64,000 nt of DNA, from positions 33,077,312-33,141,311 of the forward strand of contig OX235267.1 in NCBI GenBank assembly GCA_944472135.2, read 5' to 3'. Source of the stretch: Trichobilharzia regenti. Lineage: Eukaryota > Platyhelminthes > Trematoda > Strigeidida > Schistosomatidae. The position numbers and the translations under genes were made by a program. Below the pieces are notes generated by a model, which saw only the letters and a list, made by a program, of their open reading frames with translations, was not told where the DNA came from and did not search any database. Within the stretch, counting starts at the first letter, position 1. Each line of letters starts with the position of its first letter. Positions 47,930 to 58,295 of this stretch are shown piece after piece.

Positions 47930-50795
47930 GGGTAAACAATCTCCTACTATCCCCAATGATTTTCCCGACTGCGGTAGATTGGATAATGCGACAAACAGAA
48001 AGCGGGCAGCGAGGAAACATGCATAAAATGTACCCACACGAAAAAATTGGAGGATCTGGAATTCGCTGATGATATGCAAGTGAAAAGCAACAAGTTGGCA
48101 GAAGAAGCATCAAAGATAGGACTTCAGGTGAACATATAGAAAACAGTGGTGTGTGATGAAGATTCCTGGCCAACAGCAACAACAACAAACAAGGGTCAGC
48201 ATAAATGAGAGAAATCTGAAAGAGGCAACCTCCTCTACCTACCGACCTGGAAGTATCGTTTCAACTAAAGGCGAAACTGATGGGGATATCCAAGCGAGGA
48301 TCGGGAATGTAAGGCAAGCTTTCACTATTCTTAAGTTTGTGTGGAGATAAACAGCACTCTTCAGCAGGCAAATCATAAGTGAGACTATTTCTGAGAAAAA
48401 TGGCTCCTTAATTAGCTCTCAAGATAGACGCCTTGAACGCTGGAAAGAACACTTTGAGGGACAATTTAACTTGCCTACAGCCACATTGAACCTCCCCGAC
48501 ATCCACCCCACACCCGAATGGGATATAGACACTGGTCCGCCGTCTGTAAGTGAGGTCACAAAAGCTATCAGTAATTTGAAACGAGGCAAAGCGGCTGGAC
48601 CCGACGGAATTATTCCGGAGGTGTTTAAATATGGGGGTGACATACTAGTTTGTAGATTAACTGAGGTACTAGGCAAAGTCTGGGAATCAGAGACAGTGCC
48701 ATCAGACTGGGGTAAGTCACTTATTATACCGATATTCAAGAAGGGAAACAAGTCCTCGTGTGATAATCATAGGGGGATCAGCCTAACGAACATAGTCTCT
48801 AAAATCCTAGGCTCAGTAATCATGCATAGACTAAGCAGAACTCAGGAGGAACAGACAAGGGAAAATCAAGCAGGCTTTAGACCAGGTAGAGGGTGCATAG
48901 ATCATATCTTCACTCTTCGACAGATTCTAGAACATAGACACACTTTTCGGCGTCCAACAATTGTCATATTTCTTGACTTGAAGGCGGCCTTTGACTCCGT
49001 GGATCGAAAGGTACTATGGCAATGTCTGACTGTGAAGGGAGTTCCAAGAAAATACATTGCACTAATCAAGGCACTCTATTCAAACTCACGTAGTCGTGTA
49101 AGGGTTTATGGGGAATTGTCATCTGAATTGGTAACAACCAGTGGTGTCCGACAGGGATGTCCACTTTCCCCATTTCTGTTTAACTTCATCATAGATATGC
49201 TAATGGAAGTATCCTTAACTGAACGTAATGACTTAGGAATCGACTTGTTACCAGGGAATAGTCTTATGGACTTAGAATATGCAGATGACATAGTCCTGTT
49301 AGGGGAGGATGCTGACAAAATGCAGAGTCTTCTGAACACCTTGAGCAGCAATCTTCGTATGTTTGGCATGCGATTCGCCCCTGTAAAATGTAAGATGCTG
49401 CTACAGGACTGGACCACGTCAATCCCTAACTTAGTGATAGGGAGTGAAGTGATAGAACATGTTGACCACTTCACCTATTTGGGAAGTTGTATTAGCACCA
49501 ACGGACTGATTGGCGATGAAATCTCAGCACGGATCCGAAAAGCTCGAGCTGCTTTCGCCAACTTACACCATCTCTGGCGTAGGCGTGACATCCGGTTATC
49601 AACCAAGGGACGTGTGTACTGCTCAGCAGTTCGCTCCGTCCTTGTCTATGGCTCTGAAACATGGCCAATACACGCTGAAGACATGAAAAGGTTGACTGCT
49701 TTCGATCATAGATGTCTGCGATCTCTGTCTCACGTTAGGTGGTTTAATAAGGTAAGTAATGTTGACGTTAGGCGTAGAGTGTTGGGCGAAGAGGGAAAAT
49801 CAATCGACGAGGCTATAAAGTTACATAGACTAAGATGGCTAGGTCACGTGCTGCGCATGTCTAACCATCGCCTCCCCCGACGGGCATTACTAGCTGATAT
49901 AGGTGCAGGTTGGAAAAGAGCCAGTGGTGGCCAAACAAAAACATGGCCTCATCAATCCATGAAATCCTTGACAGTTAAACTGAGTCAGGTAGGGAGATGC
50001 AGACTCCCGGGTTGGGGCCCTCGGGACTCTAGGAATCAATGGCTGGAGACAATAGGTGACATGGCTCAAAATCGTTGTCAATGGCCAGCGCAGATGTATT
50101 CAGTCTCTGTAATCTTTCATATTCCTTTCTACCATTACCCATTCTGTTTCACTCTTATACTTGTCAAACTCTATTGATTCTCTTGACTCATCTTCTTGTC
50201 TACCTCTGTGTGCTATTTGGAACGTGGCAACTCGAACCGCTGCACTTCGGTGCCAAGTTCTATGTTGAATCCAGACAGACAGACTTCAGCATGAAAATGA
50301 AAATAAGATCCGGATTTTCAATTCCAATGTGAAGTCAGTCAGTGCTACTCATTATATGAATCAGAGACTTGGTGCTTCATGAAGAGCACCTCGAACAAAC
50401 TATATACCTTCATCAACACCTGTCTTCGCTCAATACTACTCAAGATGAGATGGCCGGCCAGAAGAGATCATCAACAGGGATCTCTAGCAATGAACGAACC
50501 AACCCAGCAGGAATCGATTATGCAACAAATAAACAGGAAGAAATGGAGGTGCATTGGGGGCCATACTCTGAGGAAACCATTCAGTGACATCACTAGACAA
50601 GCCATTGCTCGAGTGGAACCCGAAAGAGAATCGGCGAGTTGGTCGTCAGTTCGAGGGTGATATGGAGGAGGAGGTGACATGAAGAGAAGATGAAAGCATA
50701 TGGGCAGACTTGGAGGTAGATTGAAACTCTAGCAGAGAACTGAACGCAATGGAGACGTGCAGTGGAAACCCTATGTTCCCCTAGGAATTAAAAGA
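47930..50795 (+). pseudogene. RTE-clade fragment split by a later insertion (47930-48366 and 50284-50795)
   Basis: The two parts align to consecutive sections of the RTE family at 29907-30993. The first part covers the region around LEDLEFADDMQ (about 48050) to the …GKLGKLSLF-like thumb; the second resumes at …AATAAGATCCGGATTTTCAA and runs to the usual 3' end (CCTATGTTCCCCTAGGAA plus (TAA)n near 50810). The interruption is exactly the RTE-type element at 48367-50283, with an 8-bp repeat (CTTCAGCA) on both sides. Confidence 0.88.
48367..50283 (+). pseudogene. RTE-clade retrotransposon, 5'-truncated, inserted into another RTE copy
   Basis: A frame from 48471 to 50177 (568 codons) encodes the RTE reverse transcriptase: LKRGKAAGPDGIIPEVFK, DNHRGISLTNIVSKIL, NQAGFRPGRGCIDHI, IFLDLKAAFDSVDR, SGVRQGCPLSPFLFNFIID, LEYADDIVLLGE (intact catalytic box), the thumb, and [22 protein letters not shown] motifs are intact, but the N-terminal endonuclease is missing. 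The last ~70 codons look frameshifted relative to related copies (27420-27880). A distinct subfamily from 40745-44252. The 3' tail contains the gtggcaactcgaac block. Confidence 0.88.
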
Positions 50796-50810
50796 AATTA
50801 ATAATAATAA

Positions 50811-51336
50811 TAATAATAATGATAATAATAATAATTCAGATGATTGGCTTCAATAACAATTCAAAGTCAATTTTCGAGATATTATCTATGATCTACAAAG
50901 TCTACAGATAGAATTTAGTCAGCACTACAGACTAAACAATATTTGCTACACCTGCACTAACCAATCAATGGCTTCAGTTTGAATTTTTCAAGTATTGTGA
51001 CATGTTATCTTATCACAGTGGTCGAATTATGTGAATAAGATATAAACGAATCTAGCCACAGTCATCGTATTATGCGATAGTCATCAAAAGTGACCAATCG
51101 TATGTTTAACAACTATTCAGTGTGTGGCCATATTGCTTCAATCTTGAAAAGAGTGAACAGCGATTGGGTGAATCGTAACAAACAGGTTATTGTTATTGTA
51201 CACAGGCTACATACATACATACAATTGAATACTTACATTACGAAGTTTATAATTGAGAGTGGATCAAAACAGTGTATTTATATTTGAAAGCTGTCTACTT
51301 AATTAAACTTCGTCGTACTGTTTATTAAAAGACAAT
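50811..51336. other. 5' flank of the secreted-protein gene
   Basis: Follows the (TAA)n tail of the RTE copy. A TATA-like stretch (gtatttatatttg) about 60 bp before the ATG at 51337 is a candidate core promoter. No other feature was recognised. Confidence 0.35.
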
Positions 51337-53855
51337 ATGCTGCATATACAATTGTTATTGATATCTCTACTACTTATTTTGACACAGGCAACTTTATCAA
51401 TTAATGGTGAGTAAATTATTTTGTTTTACATCTGTGGTTGAATTTAAGAATTTCATCGACTTTAAACTGAATTGCATATATATAATCATTTTGAGTTGGT
51501 CTCAGTGTGTTTAATGGTAGAATACTCAAAAACTACGGTCGTGGCTAAGGTTCGACCCCCAGGTGACGTATTTCTAATCCATATCTACTGGAAGTGGACC
51601 AAGAAATGGTGGATCGTTTGGCGTGAGGCTAGCAAATCCACCTAGACAAAAGTAACAGTGCAGTCGCGATTCAAGCTTGAACTATGAAGTCTGTGTAGCG
51701 GTAGCTTTGTTTTATTTTACGAGGTTGAGTTGCTACCCTCTCTCCCTCCCAAGACTTCTTCCTTCTAAGCGAGGTTTAACAGTTTACCTGTCGGGAATCG
51801 ACTTGTTGACCAACTCTATGTTGTTGGTAAGGATTCCGCCACTGAAACACTGACACATTCAGTATCTTTTTAGAAACTTCTAATAAGGTCTTCTTGTTTG
51901 TCTTGTTTTCTTGAGCAATTTGTCGTATAAATTTAAAGGCTTCCTCAGTAGATTTACTTCTAAACATGTTTAGATAAATATTTTTTGTAAACGTAATTTT
52001 GTACTAAATCAATTAGACTCGGTGATAAAAATGTTCCAGGATATTAGTGAAATCTACGATCCTGTCATCGATGAATCACTAGGGATTAATCTTAATAAAA
52101 CTAGCAACAAGTGAAGATTTAATGATTTCCTCAAATCTCGGTAGAATTCCTCCTCAGCTGAATACTCTACATACAGAGATACATATATACTACAGGAAAT
52201 CTTTTGGGAAATATAAGATTGATAAGCAAATAAACTAAAATGAATCAATTATACGGCTGGACAGGTGCGAATATATTGCAAATTATTCGCAGGTAGATAA
52301 TGGGGATTATTTATTTTTTCTTTATTCCTTCACGTTCCCAGTAGAACACAGGGCTTCAAGCTGGAGACTTGAAGTTTCTGTAGCAGTGTTTATTTTTACA
52401 GGATGGAGTTTCTAGCCTCATGTCCAACCTCCCCTCTTTACCAGTCTTACTACTGGCTTAGCCGGGTAAAGGAGTGCGTCGGCCGGGGATCAAATTCCTT
52501 ACCATGTACATGGTCGGCGAGCGTCCTAACCGCAGTGCCACCAACGCACAAGGATGAGGTATAAGAGAATGAAATTAATATTACAATGTATTAAGGTTCA
52601 AAACAACCAATAAAGGTTAATAAAGGAAGATTTAATGAATTCATCAAATTTCGGTAGAACTCTTCTTCAGCTGAATACTCTACATACACGGATATATATA
52701 TGCACCAGTGAAATTACATTGGGAGATATAGGACTGATAAGTAAACAAACTACATTGAATAATTAGTCATGCAGAAAGGCAGGTGGCAATGTTTTCCAGG
52801 TCATGTTCAAATAGATTAGGGGAGAGAGAGTATGAGAGATCAAAATTAAGATAAATTGCATTACGCTTCAATTACATCACTTAGATAAACAATTAGTCGT
52901 TAGGGGATATAACGAGAATTGCAAACAGACTAATATCAATAGTAATAGTTATAATAACAATAATAATAATAATAGTGTTGAACTCAGTTAAGATAATCTT
53001 ACTGATAAAGGATAGTTTTAAATGAATCAAGAATAATAATAATAATAAGAGGTAGAATAATAAGTAAAACGTATTACCATGGTAGATTCAGAGTCACGAT
53101 CATCTCGTTTTGTACACAGAGACCTGGTTTATAAACTCGAATTACACAAGCCTCCCCAGGAATTGCAAGCATCTTCTTGTTTCTTTGTCTGCTGACAATA
53201 GCAGTGAATGACTTGACCGCGTCGATATCATGCCCGTAATCCACAAGATGTTATTAAGTTATTAAGGTTCAGTTACACCACTTAAACAAACAATTAGTTA
53301 CCAAAGAAAGAACTTGAAAGCATCAGGAATAGCTAACTGAGTTATGATAACAATAAAAATGAGTTAGTATGGCGGTACTGACAAAATTTAGTTTCAATTG
53401 AGTCAATAATAATAACAATACGAGATGGAATAAAATATTATTCATTATAATGATTAATAAGTAAAGGGTTATTCCATGTCCGATTCGAAATGCCCAGCGT
53501 TTCTTTGTGTACATATCTACCGCGTTTACTAACTTGAATTTTACAAACCTCTACAATTATCTGATGTCAACAACACTGAGTGACTTGACAGCGTCAAGTA
53601 TCATGTCTGCAGTCTACAAGATGCTTTCCTGTTGAAATTTTTGAAACTTTGACTTCATCTGTTTTCAACCTTGTTTGGCAAATTCTCCATCTTGCGGGTA
53701 GACAACCGCCTCTCTGTACGACCTATGTAATCGCTTCTGCAAACACTCTACACTCAAGCTGATTTACTCAGTTCAAAGTGTAGAAGGTTGGAGACTAGAA
53801 TTTTTCAGAACGGTCAAGCAACCGCGTAATACATTCTTCTACAAGCTCTCTCTCT

Positions 53856-53892
<37 letters not shown>

Positions 53893-56800
53893 TCTTTAAA
53901 ATGGTTTGGACAGTTTGACTGACTCTTACGCCTTTGGAATACCTGTTGACAGACCTCTCAGAATATCCCTTCCTAGATAAAATACACTAAGAATATTCAG
54001 TTTCGATACCTTCTTGATCATCAGGTTATACAGTTATGATATACCCATTATAACTAAAGTACTTTATTATTATTTGCAACATTGATGTGTTAGTTTAAGT
54101 GACGATGAATCCTTGATGCCGAAATTCTAAGGAGTGTATGCGAATAGGTTGTTGCTGTATCACAGTTTGAAATATGCGTGTATACAATATATATACATAT
54201 ATGCATAAATATAACACTAAATTTGAACATTACATTTCAAAAACCACTGAACGCGAATGACAATGGAGTATGTTCCAAATGGCCCAGTGGATAACTCTTT
54301 GTGCGTCGGTGGTTCAGTGATAGATTACCCGCCAAACCATGCACATGTTCTGGGTTATTATCATCGGGCCAACGCACTCCTTAACCCATTTACTCGGTAA
54401 TAAGTATGCCAAAGAGGGAAGGTTGGGCGCGAGGCTGGCGTTGAAATTTAGTATTATACCTATGCATATGCAGGTTTCGAACTGTAATCTAGTGAAAATC
54501 GATCCGCATAGACGTTTGATAATTTTGATATCAACGATTCCACTTCACTTAAGTACGGAAATTAATATCAAAGGCTAGTGGATTCTTATCACAAAGGCAC
54601 CACTAATGGCAGAGCTATATCGCCAACTGATAAAGTTTGAATTCATGGTTCATTAAATTCCAGACTAAGTGGTTGAATCAGCAACGAGCTTGGTCTTGTA
54701 GCCTGACGATTCAGGTTTCAATCCCTGGTGGTTTCGTCAGTGTAAACTGCTGAAAAACCCAAACGAGGACGAAACTAAATGATCCTTCTAGCTGATGTTG
54801 ATTTGTGACGAAAATCTAATGTTTGAAATTAACGTGGTCAATAAAAAGCACTAACTATTAAAGATACATAATTACTGCTGAATTTAAAGAAAAAGTCATA
54901 AAAAGAATATTCTCTGAACTCTGATCAGTGTTTTGAAATTCATAATAGCCATTTTCAATGAATCCAAAAATATTTATCTACGATAAAGACTTATTAAAAA
55001 GACCTTTGCCGGAAATTCATTTCTCGGTTACAGGATTGATTACGAGGTGACATCAGTTAGTAAACCATTGGAAAACCATTAAGGAATACCAGACAGCTGT
55101 TTCACCCCAGTTTGGGATTCTTCAACACTACGCACCCACCCCATTGAGAGGTTTGAACTGAGAACGTTCCGATTACAAGGCGAGCTCATAGACCATTAAG
55201 CCACCTGGATCCTAGCCAATGAGTGGTCGATGAATTCCAACTTCCACCGATTCGTGATATGCGTATTTAACGGAACCGCCAGCCAATGTCAACGGTGGCG
55301 AGTAACTTTCCTCTTGCATAAAGACTTCCGAACTAGACTGATGAAACAGCTGTCCAGTACTCCCTGCAGATTTTCCAATGATTCTCTAACTAATGTCAGC
55401 TCGTGATGACACCCTCCAACCAATCAAATCAAATCCCTGCAAATCAACACTTGGATACAATTGATTTTTTGTATTAAGTTTATAAACACCTGATTAATCA
55501 CAGTGTAGATTTCATCGAGATCCCACAATAGTTAGAGAGTCATTGGATAGGCAAATGCAGTGAACAGCAACTTTTTCTTTCTAGTTTGAGTCCCTTCAAT
55601 ATTACTTGACTAGCAACCAGAGTGTTACAAAGTTTGATCCTAATGCTTGCGGATTACTGAAGACCTTAAAATCAGGTCGAGGCTTTTGTATAATGCTCCT
55701 TGGTGTTTTTTCAACGACCCTTTTATTCACGTAGGTTTGTAATGAAGTCCGCACTGAAAAAAAAACAATGAAACTACAACATACGGAAAGATTATAGCTA
55801 CAATAAGACGGTAGATCGATTTAAGGTGGAGAACCATTGGGATTCAGGGAGTAATGGACCGCTATTTCATCTCTATGTGGGACACCTCCGCCGTACTCAC
55901 CCATGACCACACCGAAGATCCAGAGCACAGTTTGTTCAGGTTACAATGCAAGCCCTTTGACAAGTCAGTCGTTGGGTCATCAGGTTCTACATTTATACGA
56001 CAGTAATAATTGAAGAATTATTGTTATTTCCAAAATTAATGTTGTTTTAAATCACACTGAATCATTAGCATCAACAGATTACGTTTCAAAAACATCAGCA
56101 AAAGGACATAATATGCATTAATACAACAGTAAGTTGGATATCAGATAACTGGAGAGAAGTAACCGACAGAATTTATGAACTTATAGGCTCAACAGCAAGC
56201 CATGGTAACATAAATGGCTATCTGGACCTGTTTCTTTTGCACACAGAGTTCCTGTTGATCTAACCGTCCTCGGTAATTTATTCCATACCCCATAAATACC
56301 GAACACTCCAAATAGCAGAGGCCATCACAATTCTCTTAAATCAACTGAAGCACTGTGTGCAAAAGAAACAGGTCCAGATAGCCAATTATGTTATCATGGC
56401 TTGCTGTTGAGCCTATAAGTTCATAAATTCTGTCGGTTACTTCTCTCCAGTTATCTGATATCCAACTTACTGTTGTATTAATGCATATTATGTCCTTTTG
56501 CTGATGTTTTTGAAACGTAATCTGTTGATGCTAATGATTCAGTGTGATTTAAAACAACATTAATTTTGGAAATAACAATAATTCTTCAATTATTACTGTC
56601 GTATAAATGTAGAACCTGATTACTAGTTTACCGAAAGGACTATTCTTTCCTCATTAATAAGTCTTTGAAATTTTAAATGAACATCTTGAATCAATTCATG
56701 AATCCTAACTTCTGTCAACTTGCAGAATATAGCGGCATCGTCAACCAATATCACTGGCGAGTATTTATCCTCACACCCTACTTGATCAATCCTTTTGTTC

Positions 56801-57808
56801 AAGACTTCTGACTAGTACTTCTAGCAAGTTTATCCAGTAGTCAATCACTAGTTTTCAAAGATTTCCTAACTTCAGACTGATCAAATCCCTGCAAACCAAC
56901 ACTTGAAAACAGGATGAATATTATTCATGTACTCCACTACATTTAACTCCTCATTATTAACAATAATATTAATAATATTATGAGTTGACATCTGTAAGAG
57001 AGCCATTGGAAAACCACAATTGGAGTACTGGACAGCTAGCTGTTTCGTCCGCTTAGTTGGGGACACTTCAGCAGTACTCACCATTGCAAGGTGAGTTCCA
57101 ACCCAGCACCTTCTGGTTACAAGGCAATCCTTAGACCCGATCCAATGGCCACCCCATGAATTCTAACTTCTGCTAATTTCACGACATAACACGACCATTT
57201 CGCAATGTCTTCTTCGATGAGCAAGTGTCCTCACCTTTGACCTGCTGTATCACACTGGTCACGGCTTCCTACTAGAACCCCAGGTTAACTGCCCGAATAG
57301 TGCCAGTCGCTGATGAGCATCAGATCGATGATGAAGTACCAACTTGCCTTGTTATTTGAAGGTCCTGTGTTGGAACTCCACTGGGGTGCGTGTGTACTGG
57401 TGAAGAGTCCTAAACTAGGCTGACAAAGTAGCTAGTTGTCCAGTACTCCAGTTCTGGTCTTCCAGTGGTTCTCTAACCGATGTCAGCTCATGATGAAATC
57501 CTTCAACCAATTAAACAAAATCCCTACAAAAACCAATACTTGATAATAATAATAATTATAATAATGAATTACATTCCATGATTTGTTGTTTCTTCCATAA
57601 TATCTTTTCAGGTGATTGTGTTCCACTTAACGAGAGATGTACAAAAACTGTATTTGCACCGTGTTGTAATAATACAGTATGCAAATTGGATGGTCCATTC
57701 TATGGAAAGTGTGTGCAGTGTTTAGCCGACGCTGCATGGTGTTGGCATGACAATGAATGCTGTTCTGGAAACTGTGATTGGTTCAGATGTATAAAACGCG
57801 AAAATTAA
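51337..57808 (+). CDS. Small secreted cysteine-rich protein (UPF0506-like), two exons
   Basis: Exon 1 (51337-51406) encodes a signal peptide: MLHIQL, a hydrophobic core [12 protein letters not shown], then ATLSIN, ending after the first base of a Gly codon at a GTGAGT donor. Exon 2 (57612-57808) follows …tatcttttcag and completes that codon (phase 1). The predicted protein is 88 residues, with a mature domain of about 65 residues. It has ten cysteines with spacing C-x6-C-x6-CC-x4-C-x8-C-x2-C-x6-C-x5-CC-x3-C-x6-C including a [13 protein letters not shown] core, resembling the schistosome UPF0506 family and a knottin-like fold (family membership is from memory of the pattern). Secreted, likely disulfide-rich; its role is unknown. 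The 6205-bp intron is stuffed with SINEs and hairpins. Both splice sites are canonical. Unsupported by transcript evidence here. Confidence 0.75.
51495..51775. mobile_element. SINE fragments
   Basis: A tRNA-like head on the plus strand (tttaatggtagaatactc, then ggttcgacccc at about 51550) and, at about 51690-51775, a piece resembling the body of the minus-strand family B SINEs (…gtagcggtagctttg…, gttgctaccctctc). Both pieces are partial. Confidence 0.5.
52105..52790. repeat. Direct repeat pair (52105-52270 and 52625-52790) flanking a SINE
   Basis: About 165 bp repeated with roughly 80% identity (both contain cagctgaatactctacatac). Between them lies the family B SINE at 52320-52560. Likely two solo terminal repeats or a duplicated repeat later split by the SINE. 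Confidence 0.65.
52320..52560 (-). mobile_element. tRNA-derived SINE (family B)
   Basis: Minus strand. tRNA-like head at 52560-52475 (gtggcactgcggttaggacg; box B-like tttgatcccc) followed by a ~150-bp body ending in a T/C-rich end (cacgttcccagtagaacaca read on plus). It is the same family, in the same orientation, as 61685-61935. Confidence 0.8.
52855..53640. repeat. Diverged tandem repeat (52855-53240 and 53270-53640) with AAT/ATA microsatellites
   Basis: Two ~380-bp units in direct orientation with recurring blocks (ttcaattacatcacttagat / ttcagttacaccacttaaac; gactgacttgacagcgtc-type ends). (AAT)n tracts lie at 52950-52975 and 53030-53045. No coding content was seen. Confidence 0.6.
53859..53888. 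repeat. (TA)n microsatellite
   Basis: Uninterrupted TA dinucleotides for about 30 bp, preceded by a short CT run. Confidence 0.95.
53889..54301. other. Intron sequence, nothing recognised
   Basis: AT-rich intronic sequence of the secreted-protein gene. Confidence 0.4.
54302..54480 (+). mobile_element. tRNA-derived SINE (family B), plus strand, decayed
   Basis: Head gtgcgtcggtggttcagtga, accatgcacatg core and the …gccaacgcactccttaaccc block match the reverse-strand family B copies. Box B is damaged (gggttattatc). Confidence 0.65.
54665..54800 (+). mobile_element. tRNA-derived SINE (third type) with hammerhead-like segment
   Basis: Box A-like taagtggttgaatcag and box B-like ggtttcaatccc are followed by aaaCTGCTGAAAAACCC, a stem II-type hairpin, GACGAAACT and ATCC. 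The order matches a hammerhead (CUGANGA, stem II, GAAA, UC) with one invariant G changed to A. Confidence 0.55.
55030..55215 (-). mobile_element. tRNA-derived SINE (family A) with hammerhead-like segment
   Basis: Minus strand. Box A-like ggtggcttaatggtct; box B gttcaaacc (altered). Then TTGAAGA, ATCCCAAACTGGGGT, GAAAC, AGCTGTC, and tail …ggtttactaactgatgtcac. C3 of the ribozyme core is changed to T. Confidence 0.8.
55325..55440 (+). mobile_element. SINE family A, partial, plus strand
   Basis: Begins inside the hammerhead-like region (ctgatGAAACAGCTGTCCAG) and includes the family tail. Together with 55030-55215 it forms an inverted SINE pair. Confidence 0.7.
55845..55985 (-). mobile_element. 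SINE family A, minus strand
   Basis: Contains GTCCCACATAGAGATGAAATAGCGGTCC, the same order as the other copies though diverged. The head overlaps the left end of the hairpin at 55979. Confidence 0.65.
55979..56624. repeat. Near-perfect foldback: 270-bp inverted arms, 106-bp loop
   Basis: Arms 55979-56246 and 56353-56624 are reverse complements with only a few mismatches by eye (for example catggtaacataaatgg versus catgataacataattgg). Ends are atcaggttctac / gtagaacctgat. No transposase or tRNA boxes are present. It has the shape of a foldback or MITE-type element with very long inverted repeats. It sits in the intron of the secreted-protein gene. Confidence 0.93.
56985..57535. mobile_element. 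Inverted pair of family A SINEs (56985-57135 minus; 57345-57535 plus)
   Basis: The minus copy has the best-preserved ribozyme-like segment of the family: CTGAAGT, GTCC…GGAC, GAAA, CAGCTAGCTG, TC, then stem I strand CAGTACTCC opposite GAGTACTG. Only A9 of the core (A to T) and the longer stem III differ from a canonical hammerhead. The plus copy reads GTGAAGA, GTCCTAAACTAGG, ACAAAG, GTCCAGTACTCC. The plus copy ends 76 bp before exon 2 of the secreted-protein gene. Confidence 0.8.
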
Positions 57809-58109
57809 ATAAGCAAATAAATAAATGAATAAATAAATGACAAGTTAAACAATACAATCAACATGCATCATACTTATTCAATTAATGTAACAATGAACGA
57901 CTGATTCACTGATTTTGTTTAAATAATGAATAATAATTTAACAGATTAAAATGTATAATTAATTATACTTCTGTTGTTTTTGGTTGTTATTTATGAGAAC
58001 AGATTTGGTCAACTGTATGTCACCTTTTTCTCCGTAAAGTATTCAGGAGTTTGAGAGATGTGATAAGAGTAATTTTTGTGAATGTAGATGTCGTCATAAT
58101 GCAACATGA

Positions 58110-58270
58110 GTTACAGAATCATTGAAAACCAACTGGGAGTACTGGATGGCTTTTTCGTTCTAGTTTGTAACTATTCACCAGTGCGCAGTCATGATCCTAT
58201 CAAATATCGAACCTGTGGCCTTCTTGTTATAAAGCCAATTCGTTGACAGTTTAGCTGCTTGGGCGAAAAT
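58110..58270 (-). mobile_element. SINE family A, minus strand
   Basis: Contains CACTGGTGAATAG, a stem II-type hairpin, ACGAAAAAGCC, ATCCAGTACTCCC. The order is as in the rest of the family; the core is altered at several bases. Confidence 0.7.
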
Positions 58271-58295
58271 ACACTGACCTGTGAATTCTAATATA

